Shown: piece by piece, positions 14,775 to 23,390 of the stretch | Numbering within the stretch: position 1 is the stretch's first letter | Layout: every line of letters begins with the position of its first letter | DNA from: a virus | Virus record (IMG/VR): IMGVR_UViG_3300045918_000235 | Span: 1-37,902 of that record | DNA: 37,902 nt | Direction: 5' to 3' (one strand) | Translations under genes and position numbers: made by a program | Notes under the pieces: generated by a model | Told to the model about the DNA's origin: nothing | Seen by the model: the letters and a program-made list of their open reading frames with translations, nothing else | Databases searched by the model: none

Positions 14775-16712
14775 ATGGCAGCACCTATTATTTGGAATGG
14801 AAAGAAAGCAAAAGTTTTAGCACCTAATGGGATTATACTTCAAAATGGTGTAACTTTAACTCAGAACGGATCACTAAATTATATCAATGAAGTTAATGGT
14901 GACTTGATTGGTGAGTGGACTACCTATAACGATGGTGCTGCAAATCCTGTAGATGGTACAGGAGGAACTCCAACTTCTGGTTTTACTTATACAGTAAGTA
15001 CCGACTCTTCAATGAGAGGAACTACAAACTTCTTATTAACTAAACCTGCATTAAACTGCCTAGGGTCGGGATTTTCATACCCTTTCACCATTGATCCAAG
15101 TGACTCCGGGAAAATTCTTCAGATAAGTCTAGAATATAGAGTAGACTCAGGAATTTATAATGACGACGATCTTCAATTTTATGTTTACTACAAAGACGCA
15201 ACTAACCATACCGTTATTCAGCCCGCCCCTTATAAGGTAAAAAACTCAGGACTAATTGAAAAATTTTGTATGGAATTCCAAACTATAGGCGGAGCAGGAG
15301 CAACTTATAATTATAACCTAATCGCAATTCATACTGCTACAACTACTACTGCTTACACGATTAGATTTACTAACTGGAATCTAGGGCCGCAGGCAAAATT
15401 GTATGGGAGTGCGATTACTGATTGGGTTGCTTATACTCCTACTTTTACAGGATTTGGAACACCCACAGCAGTTGGATTTGAGTATAGAAGAGTTGGTAGC
15501 AATATTGAAATTAGAGGTAAGTTTACTACTGGTACAAATACTGCCACCGAAGCTCGAATTTCTTTCCCTTTTACAAGCGCAGATACGACATTAATTCCAA
15601 GTATTCAGGCTGTAGGATATGTTGGTCAAGGTCAGAGTGCAGCTGGATTTACTCAGGTTTTAATTGAACCGAGTGTCTCTTATATTACATTCTCATATCA
15701 GTCAGTTGCTTCTAACGGATTAACAAAACAAAATGGAAATAACGTTTTTAGTAGTTCGGCTCCTCAATCTGTTTTTGCAGAATTTCCAATCCAAGGCTGG
15801 TCATCATCTCAAGTAATGTCATCCGACAGTGCAAGCTATCCGATTGTTTTGATTGCAAATACTATAGCTGCAACCTCTATAACTAATACAAACTCTGGGA
15901 TCACCGTACTAAAACCTTCAGTAGTAATAAAAGATTCGGTATCTGGATACGATTTATCTACTGGATTATATACGGTAAAAGTTCCAGGACAGTATCAAGT
16001 AACAGGAGCAGCATATGTTGTTTCAGGTGCTAATATATGGGCAATTTCAGTATATAAAAATTCACTAATACAGGCTAGTTCTCCATATCCATATTTAGGA
16101 AATGTAACTACTCCACAACAAGTAAACGCAATAGTAGATTGTATCGCTGGAGATACAATTAGCCTAAGAGGAACTATTGCGAGTGGTACTTCTACTTCCA
16201 CAATAGGAACTTCTGATCCTACTGTAGACAGATTAACAATCACTAGAATTTCCGGTCCTGCTCAAATAGCAGCAAGTGAAAGTGTGAGTGCTCTTTATAC
16301 TGGTGCGCCTGCTACAATAGTAAGCGGCACATTAGCTGCGGGTAATGCTATATTAGCTTATGGTACAAAAGTAAAAGATACACATGGATCATATGGAGTT
16401 ACTACTGGTATTTATAAAGTTCCAGTAAGTGGAGCATACTCCATTTCTACCCAAGTTTTAATACAAGGTACTTATATTGTAAATCAATACGCTGCCATAA
16501 ACGTATACATAGACGGTATTCAATCATATGAATATTATCAACGATGTGGAGGCTCTGTATCGGATGCGTTTCCAGTACTAAATGTAGAGTCTATTCCTTT
16601 ATTGGCAGGACAGCAGATTACTATTGTAGCTCAAGCAAACGGCACAGGTATGACTATACTTGCCAATAGTATTGTTAACTTTTTCTCTATTACCAGAACA
16701 GGAAACTACTAA
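14775..16712 (+). CDS. Large fibre or receptor-binding protein with two C1q-like domains
   Basis: 645 residues. Residues about 40-210 resemble a beta-sandwich that could bind carbohydrate. Residues about 215-340 begin with WVAYTPTFTGFG and include YRRVGSNIEIRG, an element common in phage fibre and surface proteins. Two tandem C1q/TNF-like jelly rolls follow (about 360-487 and 492-645), each with the G(I/L)Y.V.VPG.Y / GIYKVPVSGAYSI strand signature. Trimeric C1q-like heads are common receptor-binding tips. It is followed by a tail-fibre-assembly-type gene through TAATG overlap, which supports the role. Confidence 0.78.
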   Translation: MAAPIIWNGKKAKVLAPNGIILQNGVTLTQNGSLNYINEVNGDLIGEWTTYNDGAANPVDGTGGTPTSGFTYTVSTDSSMRGTTNFLLTKPALNCLGSGFSYPFTIDPSDSGKILQISLEYRVDSGIYNDDDLQFYVYYKDATNHTVIQPAPYKVKNSGLIEKFCMEFQTIGGAGATYNYNLIAIHTATTTTAYTIRFTNWNLGPQAKLYGSAITDWVAYTPTFTGFGTPTAVGFEYRRVGSNIEIRGKFTTGTNTATEARISFPFTSADTTLIPSIQAVGYVGQGQSAAGFTQVLIEPSVSYITFSYQSVASNGLTKQNGNNVFSSSAPQSVFAEFPIQGWSSSQVMSSDSASYPIVLIANTIAATSITNTNSGITVLKPSVVIKDSVSGYDLSTGLYTVKVPGQYQVTGAAYVVSGANIWAISVYKNSLIQASSPYPYLGNVTTPQQVNAIVDCIAGDTISLRGTIASGTSTSTIGTSDPTVDRLTITRISGPAQIAASESVSALYTGAPATIVSGTLAAGNAILAYGTKVKDTHGSYGVTTGIYKVPVSGAYSISTQVLIQGTYIVNQYAAINVYIDGIQSYEYYQRCGGSVSDAFPVLNVESIPLLAGQQITIVAQANGTGMTILANSIVNFFSITRTGNY

Positions 16713-17194
16713 TGAAAACAAAAATAATAATTAAAAAAAATGGCATTATTCAAGATCAACCCTACCTTTTTGATGATCAAGTTACGTTAGATAACTTTTT
16801 AGAGATGATTAAGATAAATGAGACTTTTGGTAAACCAGAGCATCAAGAAATGCTAACTCCAACTATTAACAACGAAGACGGAACCGTTACCGCTGCTACT
16901 TATCAGACTATTCCTAGCGAATATACTATTGAACAATCTGAATATATAGCCCCAATAGCAAGTATTTCACCACGCCAAATCAGGCTAGCTCTCTTGGCCT
17001 TAGGAATTACTGAAACTATGGTTGACGCTGCAATTGCTACTATGCCATCTCCACAAAAAGAAGAGGCAACTATTGCGTGGAAATATTCAACCAGTTTTGA
17101 AAGAGAAGTTCCAGCGGTTGCATTAATTGGGACTATGCTTGGATATGATAGTATTGGGTTAGACCAACTATGGATTGCAGCGGTGGCACTATGA
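16712..17194 (+). CDS. Tail-fibre assembly-type protein
   Basis: 160 residues starting in a TAATG overlap with the fibre gene. The N-terminal half is a short mixed domain. The C-terminal 70 residues (SPRQIRLALLALGI ... AIATMPSPQKEEATIAWKYS) match the helical module common at the end of small proteins encoded after tail fibres, where Q-R-L-x-L-x-x-x-G, a hydrophobic helix and W-x-x-x-x-x-F/E patterns recur. It could be a fibre chaperone or a short fibre-tip protein. Confidence 0.65.
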   Translation: MKTKIIIKKNGIIQDQPYLFDDQVTLDNFLEMIKINETFGKPEHQEMLTPTINNEDGTVTAATYQTIPSEYTIEQSEYIAPIASISPRQIRLALLALGITETMVDAAIATMPSPQKEEATIAWKYSTSFEREVPAVALIGTMLGYDSIGLDQLWIAAVAL

Positions 17195-17655
17195 TTAATG
17201 AAGAGGGTTTAAAAATACTAAAAGAATCAGAAGGATTATTCCTTACAAGTTATAAGTGCCCAGCTGGTATTTGGACTATTGGATACGGAACTACTATCTA
17301 TCCATCTGGTAAAAGAGTTCAACCTAATGAAGTTTGTACTTATGATCAAGCAAGGGAATATTTAGAATTTGAACTAAAAGAAAAAGCAGCAACGATTAAA
17401 AATTGGATCAATAATAATAAACTAGAATTGACAGGTAATCAGTTTTCAGCGTTGCTGTGCTTTGCATTTAATCTTGGATGTGGACCTATAATTGATAAAG
17501 ATAGATCACTAAGCCAGGCAATTTTACATAACAAAGATATACGAAAAGCGTTCATGATGTATAATAAAATTAAAGTTTGGTATGGAACTAAGGAGTTAAG
17601 GGGCTTAACTATTAGACGAACTAAAGAAGCTGATTTATACTTTACTAAAGGCTAA
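17191..17655 (+). CDS. Endolysin, T4/P22-type lysozyme (GH24)
   Basis: 154 residues, the normal length for a single-domain muramidase that cleaves the peptidoglycan glycan strand at lysis. The start is the ATG in the ATGA overlap at 17191; an upstream in-frame ATG at 17170 has no ribosome site. The active-site stretch reads ESEGLFLTSYKCPAGIWTIG, with catalytic Glu 14, Cys 23 in the place where many family members have Asp, and Thr 29. There is no signal peptide or N-terminal anchor, so export depends on a holin. The next gene is a holin candidate. Confidence 0.92.
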   Translation: MINEEGLKILKESEGLFLTSYKCPAGIWTIGYGTTIYPSGKRVQPNEVCTYDQAREYLEFELKEKAATIKNWINNNKLELTGNQFSALLCFAFNLGCGPIIDKDRSLSQAILHNKDIRKAFMMYNKIKVWYGTKELRGLTIRRTKEADLYFTKG

Positions 17656-17656
17656 C

Positions 17657-17848
17657 ATGAAAACATTTAAACATATAGGTGCAGAGGTTATATTAGCAGT
17701 TGTAGTAGCACCTATGATAGCATGGTTTGCAACATTTGTAATAAGTACATACGGAGCAATAGCTGAAATATCTAATTATAAAGAAGATATAAGAGATATA
17801 AAGACAGATGTAAGAGAAATAAAAACATTCTTAATGGAGAAGAAATAA
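17657..17848 (+). CDS. Holin candidate
   Basis: 63 residues immediately after the lysozyme. Residues about 8-36 are hydrophobic (ILAVVVAPMIAWFATFVI core), followed by a charged heptad stretch (EDIRDIKTDVREIKTFL) that would form a coiled coil. A single-pass membrane protein adjacent to an endolysin is a standard holin position, and other small membrane proteins occur at 4352 and 25694, so identity is not certain. It ends in a TAATG overlap with the next gene. Confidence 0.6.
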   Translation: MKTFKHIGAEVILAVVVAPMIAWFATFVISTYGAIAEISNYKEDIRDIKTDVREIKTFLMEKK

Positions 17849-18246
17849 TGGCTAGCTATTCATATAATCCAGATCCATCATTGTCATTTAGCAATCAAGG
17901 AGTAATGGATTTATTCAAGACTCAAGATAATATAGCATCAGACAGTGCACCTCAGTTTACTTCTCAGCAACAAACTAATGGAGCAATTCAGTCTGGAAGA
18001 GCATCTGCTGCAGGAGGTGGTGGTCTTGGAGGAGCGTTAACTTCTGGAGGAACTACTGCTGCAATGATGGGGTCTGGATATGGTTTACCAGTAGCTGCTG
18101 CTGGTATGCTTATTTCAGCAGTACAGCAAAATAAAAAAGATAAGGCAGATAGAGCACAACGGGATGCAGACAATGAAAATGCAAAAAGACAAAATCTAAT
18201 AAATATTTACCAACAAGACTCAAGTAGTAATTTTGGATTATCATAA
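17848..18246 (+). CDS. Probable internal or ejection protein, small
   Basis: 132 residues. Ser/Gln-rich N-terminus, then a Gly/Ala-rich hydrophobic middle (about 52-92, including GGGGLGG) and a Lys/Asp/Gln-rich helical end. Small Gly/Ala-rich proteins with a mid-molecule hydrophobic segment are typical of virion proteins that enter the host membrane during DNA ejection. It is followed by TAATG overlap with the adaptor gene. Family not recognised; role inferred. Confidence 0.6.
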   Translation: MASYSYNPDPSLSFSNQGVMDLFKTQDNIASDSAPQFTSQQQTNGAIQSGRASAAGGGGLGGALTSGGTTAAMMGSGYGLPVAAAGMLISAVQQNKKDKADRAQRDADNENAKRQNLINIYQQDSSSNFGLS

Positions 18247-19091
18247 TGAGAAAAATAGAATATCTTATTAAAGAAGCTAGACAAAATACAAATACAACTG
18301 ATGTTGAAGCTATAACAAATCAGCTATGTGTTTCATTGCTTAATAGAGCGCAAGAATTTATTCAGGCATTTATATTTACTCAAAATGTAGAGTCTAGATT
18401 ATTTAGAGGACAATACTCATTTAATACTTCAAGAGGTATTGATTCATATGATCTTCCTTTTGATATTTATGCTAAAAATTCAGTAGACAATATAATGTAT
18501 AAAAATGGTAATACCTATTCTCCAATGAGACAGATATCTGAAAAAGCTAGGGGTACAACTTCTGGTTATTTTTTATCTGATAGTACTATTATTTTATCTC
18601 CTATACCTTCATTTGATTTTGAAATATCTGTTTCATATACAAAATCATTACCAAATATTGGGATATCATATGGAACAATTCAATCTATAGTAACTAATAC
18701 AAGTATAACACTAGCAACTGGATATTCATCTTTAACTGGAATAGATGACTTTTTCTGTATAGTAGATATAAATGGATTAATAATAAAAAGAGGTTTAGTA
18801 GTAAACCAAACTGCTGGAGTACTTTCATTATCTGATACTTCATTGATTACTGCAGGAATGTTTGTAGTTCCTGGTAAATATTCTACAATAATATCTCAAC
18901 TTCCAGATGAGTTTGAATCAGCTCTTATAATGTCATTGGAGACAATGATAGATGCAAGGCTTTCCAGTAAAGATACTACTGTAGCCAAATCATTTGGTGA
19001 TGAGATGCTAAGTCAAATTGGATCAATGTTTGCAGATAACAATTCAGATACTTTTATGCCTCCTATAGTGGAGTACTCAGAATGGGTTTAA
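18246..19091 (+). CDS. Head-completion adaptor, P22 gp4-like
   Basis: 281 residues. The N-terminus is helical (about 1-45: EARQNT, LLNRAQEFIQ), followed by a beta-rich body (about 55-220) and a C-terminal helical hairpin. It lies directly upstream of the gp10-like gene and overlaps it by 10 bases. In P22-like phages this place is held by the gp4 or related adaptor that binds below the portal. Length is greater than P22 gp4 (166 residues), so a fused or different adaptor type is possible. Confidence 0.6.
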   Translation: MRKIEYLIKEARQNTNTTDVEAITNQLCVSLLNRAQEFIQAFIFTQNVESRLFRGQYSFNTSRGIDSYDLPFDIYAKNSVDNIMYKNGNTYSPMRQISEKARGTTSGYFLSDSTIILSPIPSFDFEISVSYTKSLPNIGISYGTIQSIVTNTSITLATGYSSLTGIDDFFCIVDINGLIIKRGLVVNQTAGVLSLSDTSLITAGMFVVPGKYSTIISQLPDEFESALIMSLETMIDARLSSKDTTVAKSFGDEMLSQIGSMFADNNSDTFMPPIVEYSEWV

Positions 19092-21205
19092 AATTATTTT
19101 CTCCAGGAGGAATAGATCAGAAGTCATCTCATTTAGTTAGAGATCCTAATAGTCTTGTAGATGCTAGGAACATTTCACTGTCTACCCATAAAGAGTATCA
19201 AAAAAGACCAGGAACAATTACTGATTCTAATTTTTCTGGAGATACTTATAATGATGTAGTATTTATTAAATCATTAGATGAGTACTTTTTTAGAAATGGA
19301 TCTGATTATTACTCATATAAAAATGGTGTTAAGAAAGTAATACCAATTCCATTTGTTGATCCTACTTTAGATTCAACAAGTAATATTAATGGAACTGAGT
19401 ATTTAAAAACTTTCATATTTACTCATGATAATAAGCAAGCAGGAACATTTAAATATGATGGGAACTCATTATACCTAGCAGGATTACCTACTCCAGCTAT
19501 ATCAGTTAATAATCCAGGTACTGGAGCATTCCTATTAAGCTTTTATGATTTTATAGATAATCAAGGAAATGAGATATTTGGTCCTTCAACTATTACTCCA
19601 ATTCAAATAAATGCAGGATTATTATCAGTATCTACATTAAAAGATACTGGTTTTTATGAAGGATATTTAAAAGTAGCAGGAAGTAGTGGAGTATCAAACT
19701 ATACATTAGATGCATCTAGCAGATCAATTACATATGTTTCTAAGTCAAATGATATAGTTGTTGGATCAAAGATAGCAGTCAGAACATCTTCTTTAAGTAG
19801 ATATGCAGCTATTCAATGTGGAAACTTAGATGGATCAGTTAAATCATTTTATGAATACGTATTATTAGAAGTTGAGTCGATAGTAGGATTTGTAATAACA
19901 TTTACTGCTGCAAGTTTCTTAAGATGTCAAATTAATATTATTTCAAATGCTTCTCAAGATTTTAATATAATGTCAAATCTAATTATTAGAAATTATGTTT
20001 CTGACCAAGAAACTACAGGATACTCACAATCTACTGATTATAATTTTTCTATAGATAATTCATCTGTAACTAATACCTTCACAATCTCACTTTCATTATC
20101 TCCTACAGTAAATATATATTTACTATCTGATATATATGACATTAATACATCAAAGTTAAGACCTCCTAAGTGTAAATTTATAAAAGCATATGGATCTCAA
20201 ATAGTTTGTGGAAATGTAATTTCATTTTGGGATTTTAAGAATAAAGAGAATACATATACTAATAATGATTTAATTATGTATTCAGATATTTTTAATGGTG
20301 ATTTAGGTGAGAACTTCTCTGAACAAAATAGACAATTGATAGGTGATACATTTGATGGTGAGGTTACTGGACTAGAGAGAACTAATAATTCAATGCTTGT
20401 GTTTAAAGAACGATCAGCCTATTCATTAGATGGTGTTCTATCTCCTGGTCAGTATTCAATTAGAAAAATAGAAACAAATCAAATTGGATGTTTCTCTAAT
20501 AAATCAATATTATCAATAGATTCAATGATTATATTCCATGGACAAGATGGGTTATATGCTATTGATGGATATAAATGTAAAAAGATAACTGATAAGTTAG
20601 ATCCATTTTTCTATAATTTACATAAAACTGTAATTAGATCAGTAATGGATAATGATAATGATCAGTATCTATTTTTTACTCAGAATGGAGTTGTAGTATT
20701 TAACTATATGTACTCTCATTGGTTCATTTGGAATGGTATAGATGCATCTAAGGGTTCTGTGGTAGATAATACAGTTAAAAGAGTAGTAAGAATGTTTGGA
20801 TCTTCTGAGTGTAAAAAATTTCAATTAGCAAAGAACGATGGACCAGATCCATTAAACGTACCACATAATAAACCAATAAATGCATGGATTCAAACTCATT
20901 GGTTTGATCTTGGTGAGCCTTCATTGCTTAAGAATGTAATAGATGCTAGATTTTTTTCATTAAATAATAATGGTCAAGTTTTATCAGCAAGACTTTATCA
21001 TGATTGGGATATTAACAAAAACAAACCATCTTTTATAATTGATTTTTCAGATCCATCTAGAAAGACGTTATTAAGAAAACTTGATATACAGAAAGCACAA
21101 TCATTCTCATTTATAATTGGAAATAATATAGAAGATGAAGATTTTAGCTTAAGTGGATTTGAAATAAACTGCGTAGTATCTCAAGATAAGGATAAGAATG
21201 TCTGA
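19082..21205 (+). CDS. Tail hub / packaged-DNA stabilisation protein, P22 gp10-like
   Basis: 707 residues; GGAG precedes the ATG, which lies inside the previous gene. The N-terminus FSPGGIDQKSSHLVRDPNS and the pattern N-x-x-L-x-x-x-x-x-x-K-R-P-G-T are the opening of many virion proteins with a beta-propeller that plug the head after packaging. Repeated strand/loop units (YxxxDGxKxY, FNYMYSHWFIWNG, LxxxDSMxIF) run through residues 60-560. P22 gp10 is 472 residues, so this is longer. It is followed by a collar-type fibre-tip protein. Confidence 0.75.
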   Translation: MGLKLFSPGGIDQKSSHLVRDPNSLVDARNISLSTHKEYQKRPGTITDSNFSGDTYNDVVFIKSLDEYFFRNGSDYYSYKNGVKKVIPIPFVDPTLDSTSNINGTEYLKTFIFTHDNKQAGTFKYDGNSLYLAGLPTPAISVNNPGTGAFLLSFYDFIDNQGNEIFGPSTITPIQINAGLLSVSTLKDTGFYEGYLKVAGSSGVSNYTLDASSRSITYVSKSNDIVVGSKIAVRTSSLSRYAAIQCGNLDGSVKSFYEYVLLEVESIVGFVITFTAASFLRCQINIISNASQDFNIMSNLIIRNYVSDQETTGYSQSTDYNFSIDNSSVTNTFTISLSLSPTVNIYLLSDIYDINTSKLRPPKCKFIKAYGSQIVCGNVISFWDFKNKENTYTNNDLIMYSDIFNGDLGENFSEQNRQLIGDTFDGEVTGLERTNNSMLVFKERSAYSLDGVLSPGQYSIRKIETNQIGCFSNKSILSIDSMIIFHGQDGLYAIDGYKCKKITDKLDPFFYNLHKTVIRSVMDNDNDQYLFFTQNGVVVFNYMYSHWFIWNGIDASKGSVVDNTVKRVVRMFGSSECKKFQLAKNDGPDPLNVPHNKPINAWIQTHWFDLGEPSLLKNVIDARFFSLNNNGQVLSARLYHDWDINKNKPSFIIDFSDPSRKTLLRKLDIQKAQSFSFIIGNNIEDEDFSLSGFEINCVVSQDKDKNV

Positions 21206-21710
21206 TCCATTAATTAAAACAAAAATACCACAGATAACAGATAATATGCCAGTAGGTGATGTTGTAAACTTCATTGCTAAGACTTTAAATGAATCTAAGA
21301 TGTCATCAAGTGCATCAAGCTCATTAGTAAACTCATTTTTACCAGTTGGATCAATAATTCATTCAATGTTAACAGTATCTCAGTTTCAAGCAATATCTGG
21401 AAATAGTTGGGTTTTAGCCAATGGTCAGTCATGTTCTGGAAGTACATATTCATCAGTAACTGGAGCATCTGCAGTACCTGACTGTACTGGCAGGTTTCTT
21501 AGAGGAAAGGGGTCTAATAATCCAGATGGTGACTTAACTCTTGGTACATACTCAGCTGATAAGGTTCATATTAATGCTTATTCAGATAACGGACCATCTA
21601 CTAATTTTAAAACATATATGACATTAATGGGAGCATATCCACAGTCAGTAGCTGATAATGAAACAGCTCCTAAAAATATAACAGTTAACATTTTTATTAA
21701 AATAAATTAG
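21198..21710 (+). CDS. Short tail-tip protein with collar-like domain
   Basis: 170 residues, overlapping the gp10-like gene by 8 bases. Residues about 50-120 carry the phage tail-collar pattern LPVGSI...WVLANGQ...VPDCTGRFLRG, which occurs at the ends of fibres and needles and often binds receptors or metals. A short N-terminal helical segment (about 15-35) would oligomerise. It could be the plug or needle equivalent below the gp10-like hub. Confidence 0.72.
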   Translation: MSDPLIKTKIPQITDNMPVGDVVNFIAKTLNESKMSSSASSSLVNSFLPVGSIIHSMLTVSQFQAISGNSWVLANGQSCSGSTYSSVTGASAVPDCTGRFLRGKGSNNPDGDLTLGTYSADKVHINAYSDNGPSTNFKTYMTLMGAYPQSVADNETAPKNITVNIFIKIN

Positions 21711-21731
21711 AATCTTATAAAAGAGGTTAAT

Positions 21732-22262
21732 ATGCCAAACGAAGATGGTTCTCCTACATTAAAAGAACAAATAGATAGTGCGATAGCTCCATATAAGGAC
21801 AAAGCGAATCAATTTGATAACCAACAATCTAATCAAACTAAATTAAATAATAAAGTAAATAGTATATATGGAACTGAAGCTAATAACTTAGGTGCTAATA
21901 CTCAGCAATATATGGGAAATCTTAGAGATAACCTAACAAAGAATGTTGCTAGTGCTGATTATATGAATCAACAGTCTGGGCAAGCTAACGGATTAATGAA
22001 AGCCCAAGCTGGACTGCAAGGAACAGATACTACTGCAAAAGATGAACAATCTAGAAGATCTTCGATATATGCATCAGCTGGAATAAACGAAGCTGCAAAA
22101 AGACAAGCTAACCAGCAATTTGGTAAAGCTACTGCTAATATTGCATCTGGAGTTAATAAGATTGAAAATCAACAAAATGCATTAAATATGGCAAGTCAGG
22201 GTCTAGCACTTCCAGCAGATACATCTGGTGGTTTAACAGATACTCTTTTTGGATGGGTATAA
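21732..22262 (+). CDS. Probable ejection protein 1
   Basis: 176 residues following AGAGGTTAAT. Predominantly Asn/Gln/Ala/Lys helix with Gly-rich turns and few hydrophobic residues, low-complexity throughout. It is the first of three genes in the position of the P22 gp7, gp20 and gp16 ejection proteins, which leave the capsid with the DNA and form a channel through the envelope. The assignment rests on order and composition. Confidence 0.6.
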   Translation: MPNEDGSPTLKEQIDSAIAPYKDKANQFDNQQSNQTKLNNKVNSIYGTEANNLGANTQQYMGNLRDNLTKNVASADYMNQQSGQANGLMKAQAGLQGTDTTAKDEQSRRSSIYASAGINEAAKRQANQQFGKATANIASGVNKIENQQNALNMASQGLALPADTSGGLTDTLFGWV

Positions 22263-22263
22263 T

Positions 22264-23382
22264 ATGCCAATAGATCAATATAATGAAATAAGAAAAAAAG
22301 CTATTATAGACAATATGAATAATATTGGATCACCTGAGAATGTAGACTTAACAGAGCAGAGACATGCTGCTTATAATGCTCAACAAATGGGGTCTGCTAT
22401 AGGTGATATAGCTACTGCAGCAGTTCCAACTCTTATGGGTATATTTGGATCAGGAAATGATGTTGAGCGTGGAAATAGGATTAATCAAGCTAATTCATAT
22501 CTTCAAAAAAGAGCAATTCAAGACACTCCTAATAAAAATAGTATTACACAAATTTCAAATGAATATGGATCTCCAGAATTAATAGATATTAAAAATTCTA
22601 TTGGAGAAGAGCCATATATTAAAGAAAAACTTTCTAACTCTGGACTTGTTAAAGGTGTACCTCATAAGATGTTTAATAAGATTACTGGAGAAAGAGCAAT
22701 TATTTCTGTTGGATCAGATAATATAGCTAGAAAAATAGGTGAAAAAGATCCAATTGATATGAATGGATGGATGCAGGATCTTGGAGTAGGAAATGCAACT
22801 GGAACTGATGTTTTTGGGACAAAGACACAAAAGCAGTTTGAAAAAGGAAAAGTTGAAGATACAAAAGTAGTTAATTCTACTCAAGGTCTCGGATCATATA
22901 TGGGTGGAATACCTCTAGAAGAAGCAAAGTCAAGAATGAAAGAGGCTGGGAAAGGAAAAGAGAAAGTAGCGGAATCAAATGCAGTAATCGGAGAACTTGA
23001 TGCATCTGAGAGAAAATTAAGAGTAACAAAAGATCCAATGACATTTTCAATAGCTCTTGGTCAGGCACTTAGATCTGTTGAAAAAAGACTATCTGAGGAT
23101 GAACAAAGAAGATTCATGGGTAATGATTATAGAAGTGTATTCCAAAATGCTGAAAACTACATTCAAGGTAAAATGGGAGAAATACCTCCAAATATTAGAT
23201 CAGGAGTTATTGAAGCTATAAAATATTTAAAAGAAAAAGAGCAAGGAAAAGCTAAAGCTAATCAAAAATCATACTCAGATAAGGCAGGATTAAATAAAAA
23301 AGGTCAGGAAACTATTCAGAGGACAATTGGCCAAGGAGACTCTCCTAAAGAATCTACTGATTGGAAATCTAAATACAAATAG
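22264..23382 (+). CDS. Probable ejection protein 2
   Basis: 372 residues from the ATG at 22264 (reads MPIDQYNE); a TTG at 22249 in frame lies inside the previous gene and is not needed. Residues about 40-60 are hydrophobic (IGDIATAAVPTLMGIFG), a possible membrane-entering segment. The C-terminal half is very rich in Lys, Glu and Gln and is helical. It fits the second protein of a P22-like ejection set by position and composition. Confidence 0.62.
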   Translation: MPIDQYNEIRKKAIIDNMNNIGSPENVDLTEQRHAAYNAQQMGSAIGDIATAAVPTLMGIFGSGNDVERGNRINQANSYLQKRAIQDTPNKNSITQISNEYGSPELIDIKNSIGEEPYIKEKLSNSGLVKGVPHKMFNKITGERAIISVGSDNIARKIGEKDPIDMNGWMQDLGVGNATGTDVFGTKTQKQFEKGKVEDTKVVNSTQGLGSYMGGIPLEEAKSRMKEAGKGKEKVAESNAVIGELDASERKLRVTKDPMTFSIALGQALRSVEKRLSEDEQRRFMGNDYRSVFQNAENYIQGKMGEIPPNIRSGVIEAIKYLKEKEQGKAKANQKSYSDKAGLNKKGQETIQRTIGQGDSPKESTDWKSKYK

Positions 23383-23390
23383 GATTAATA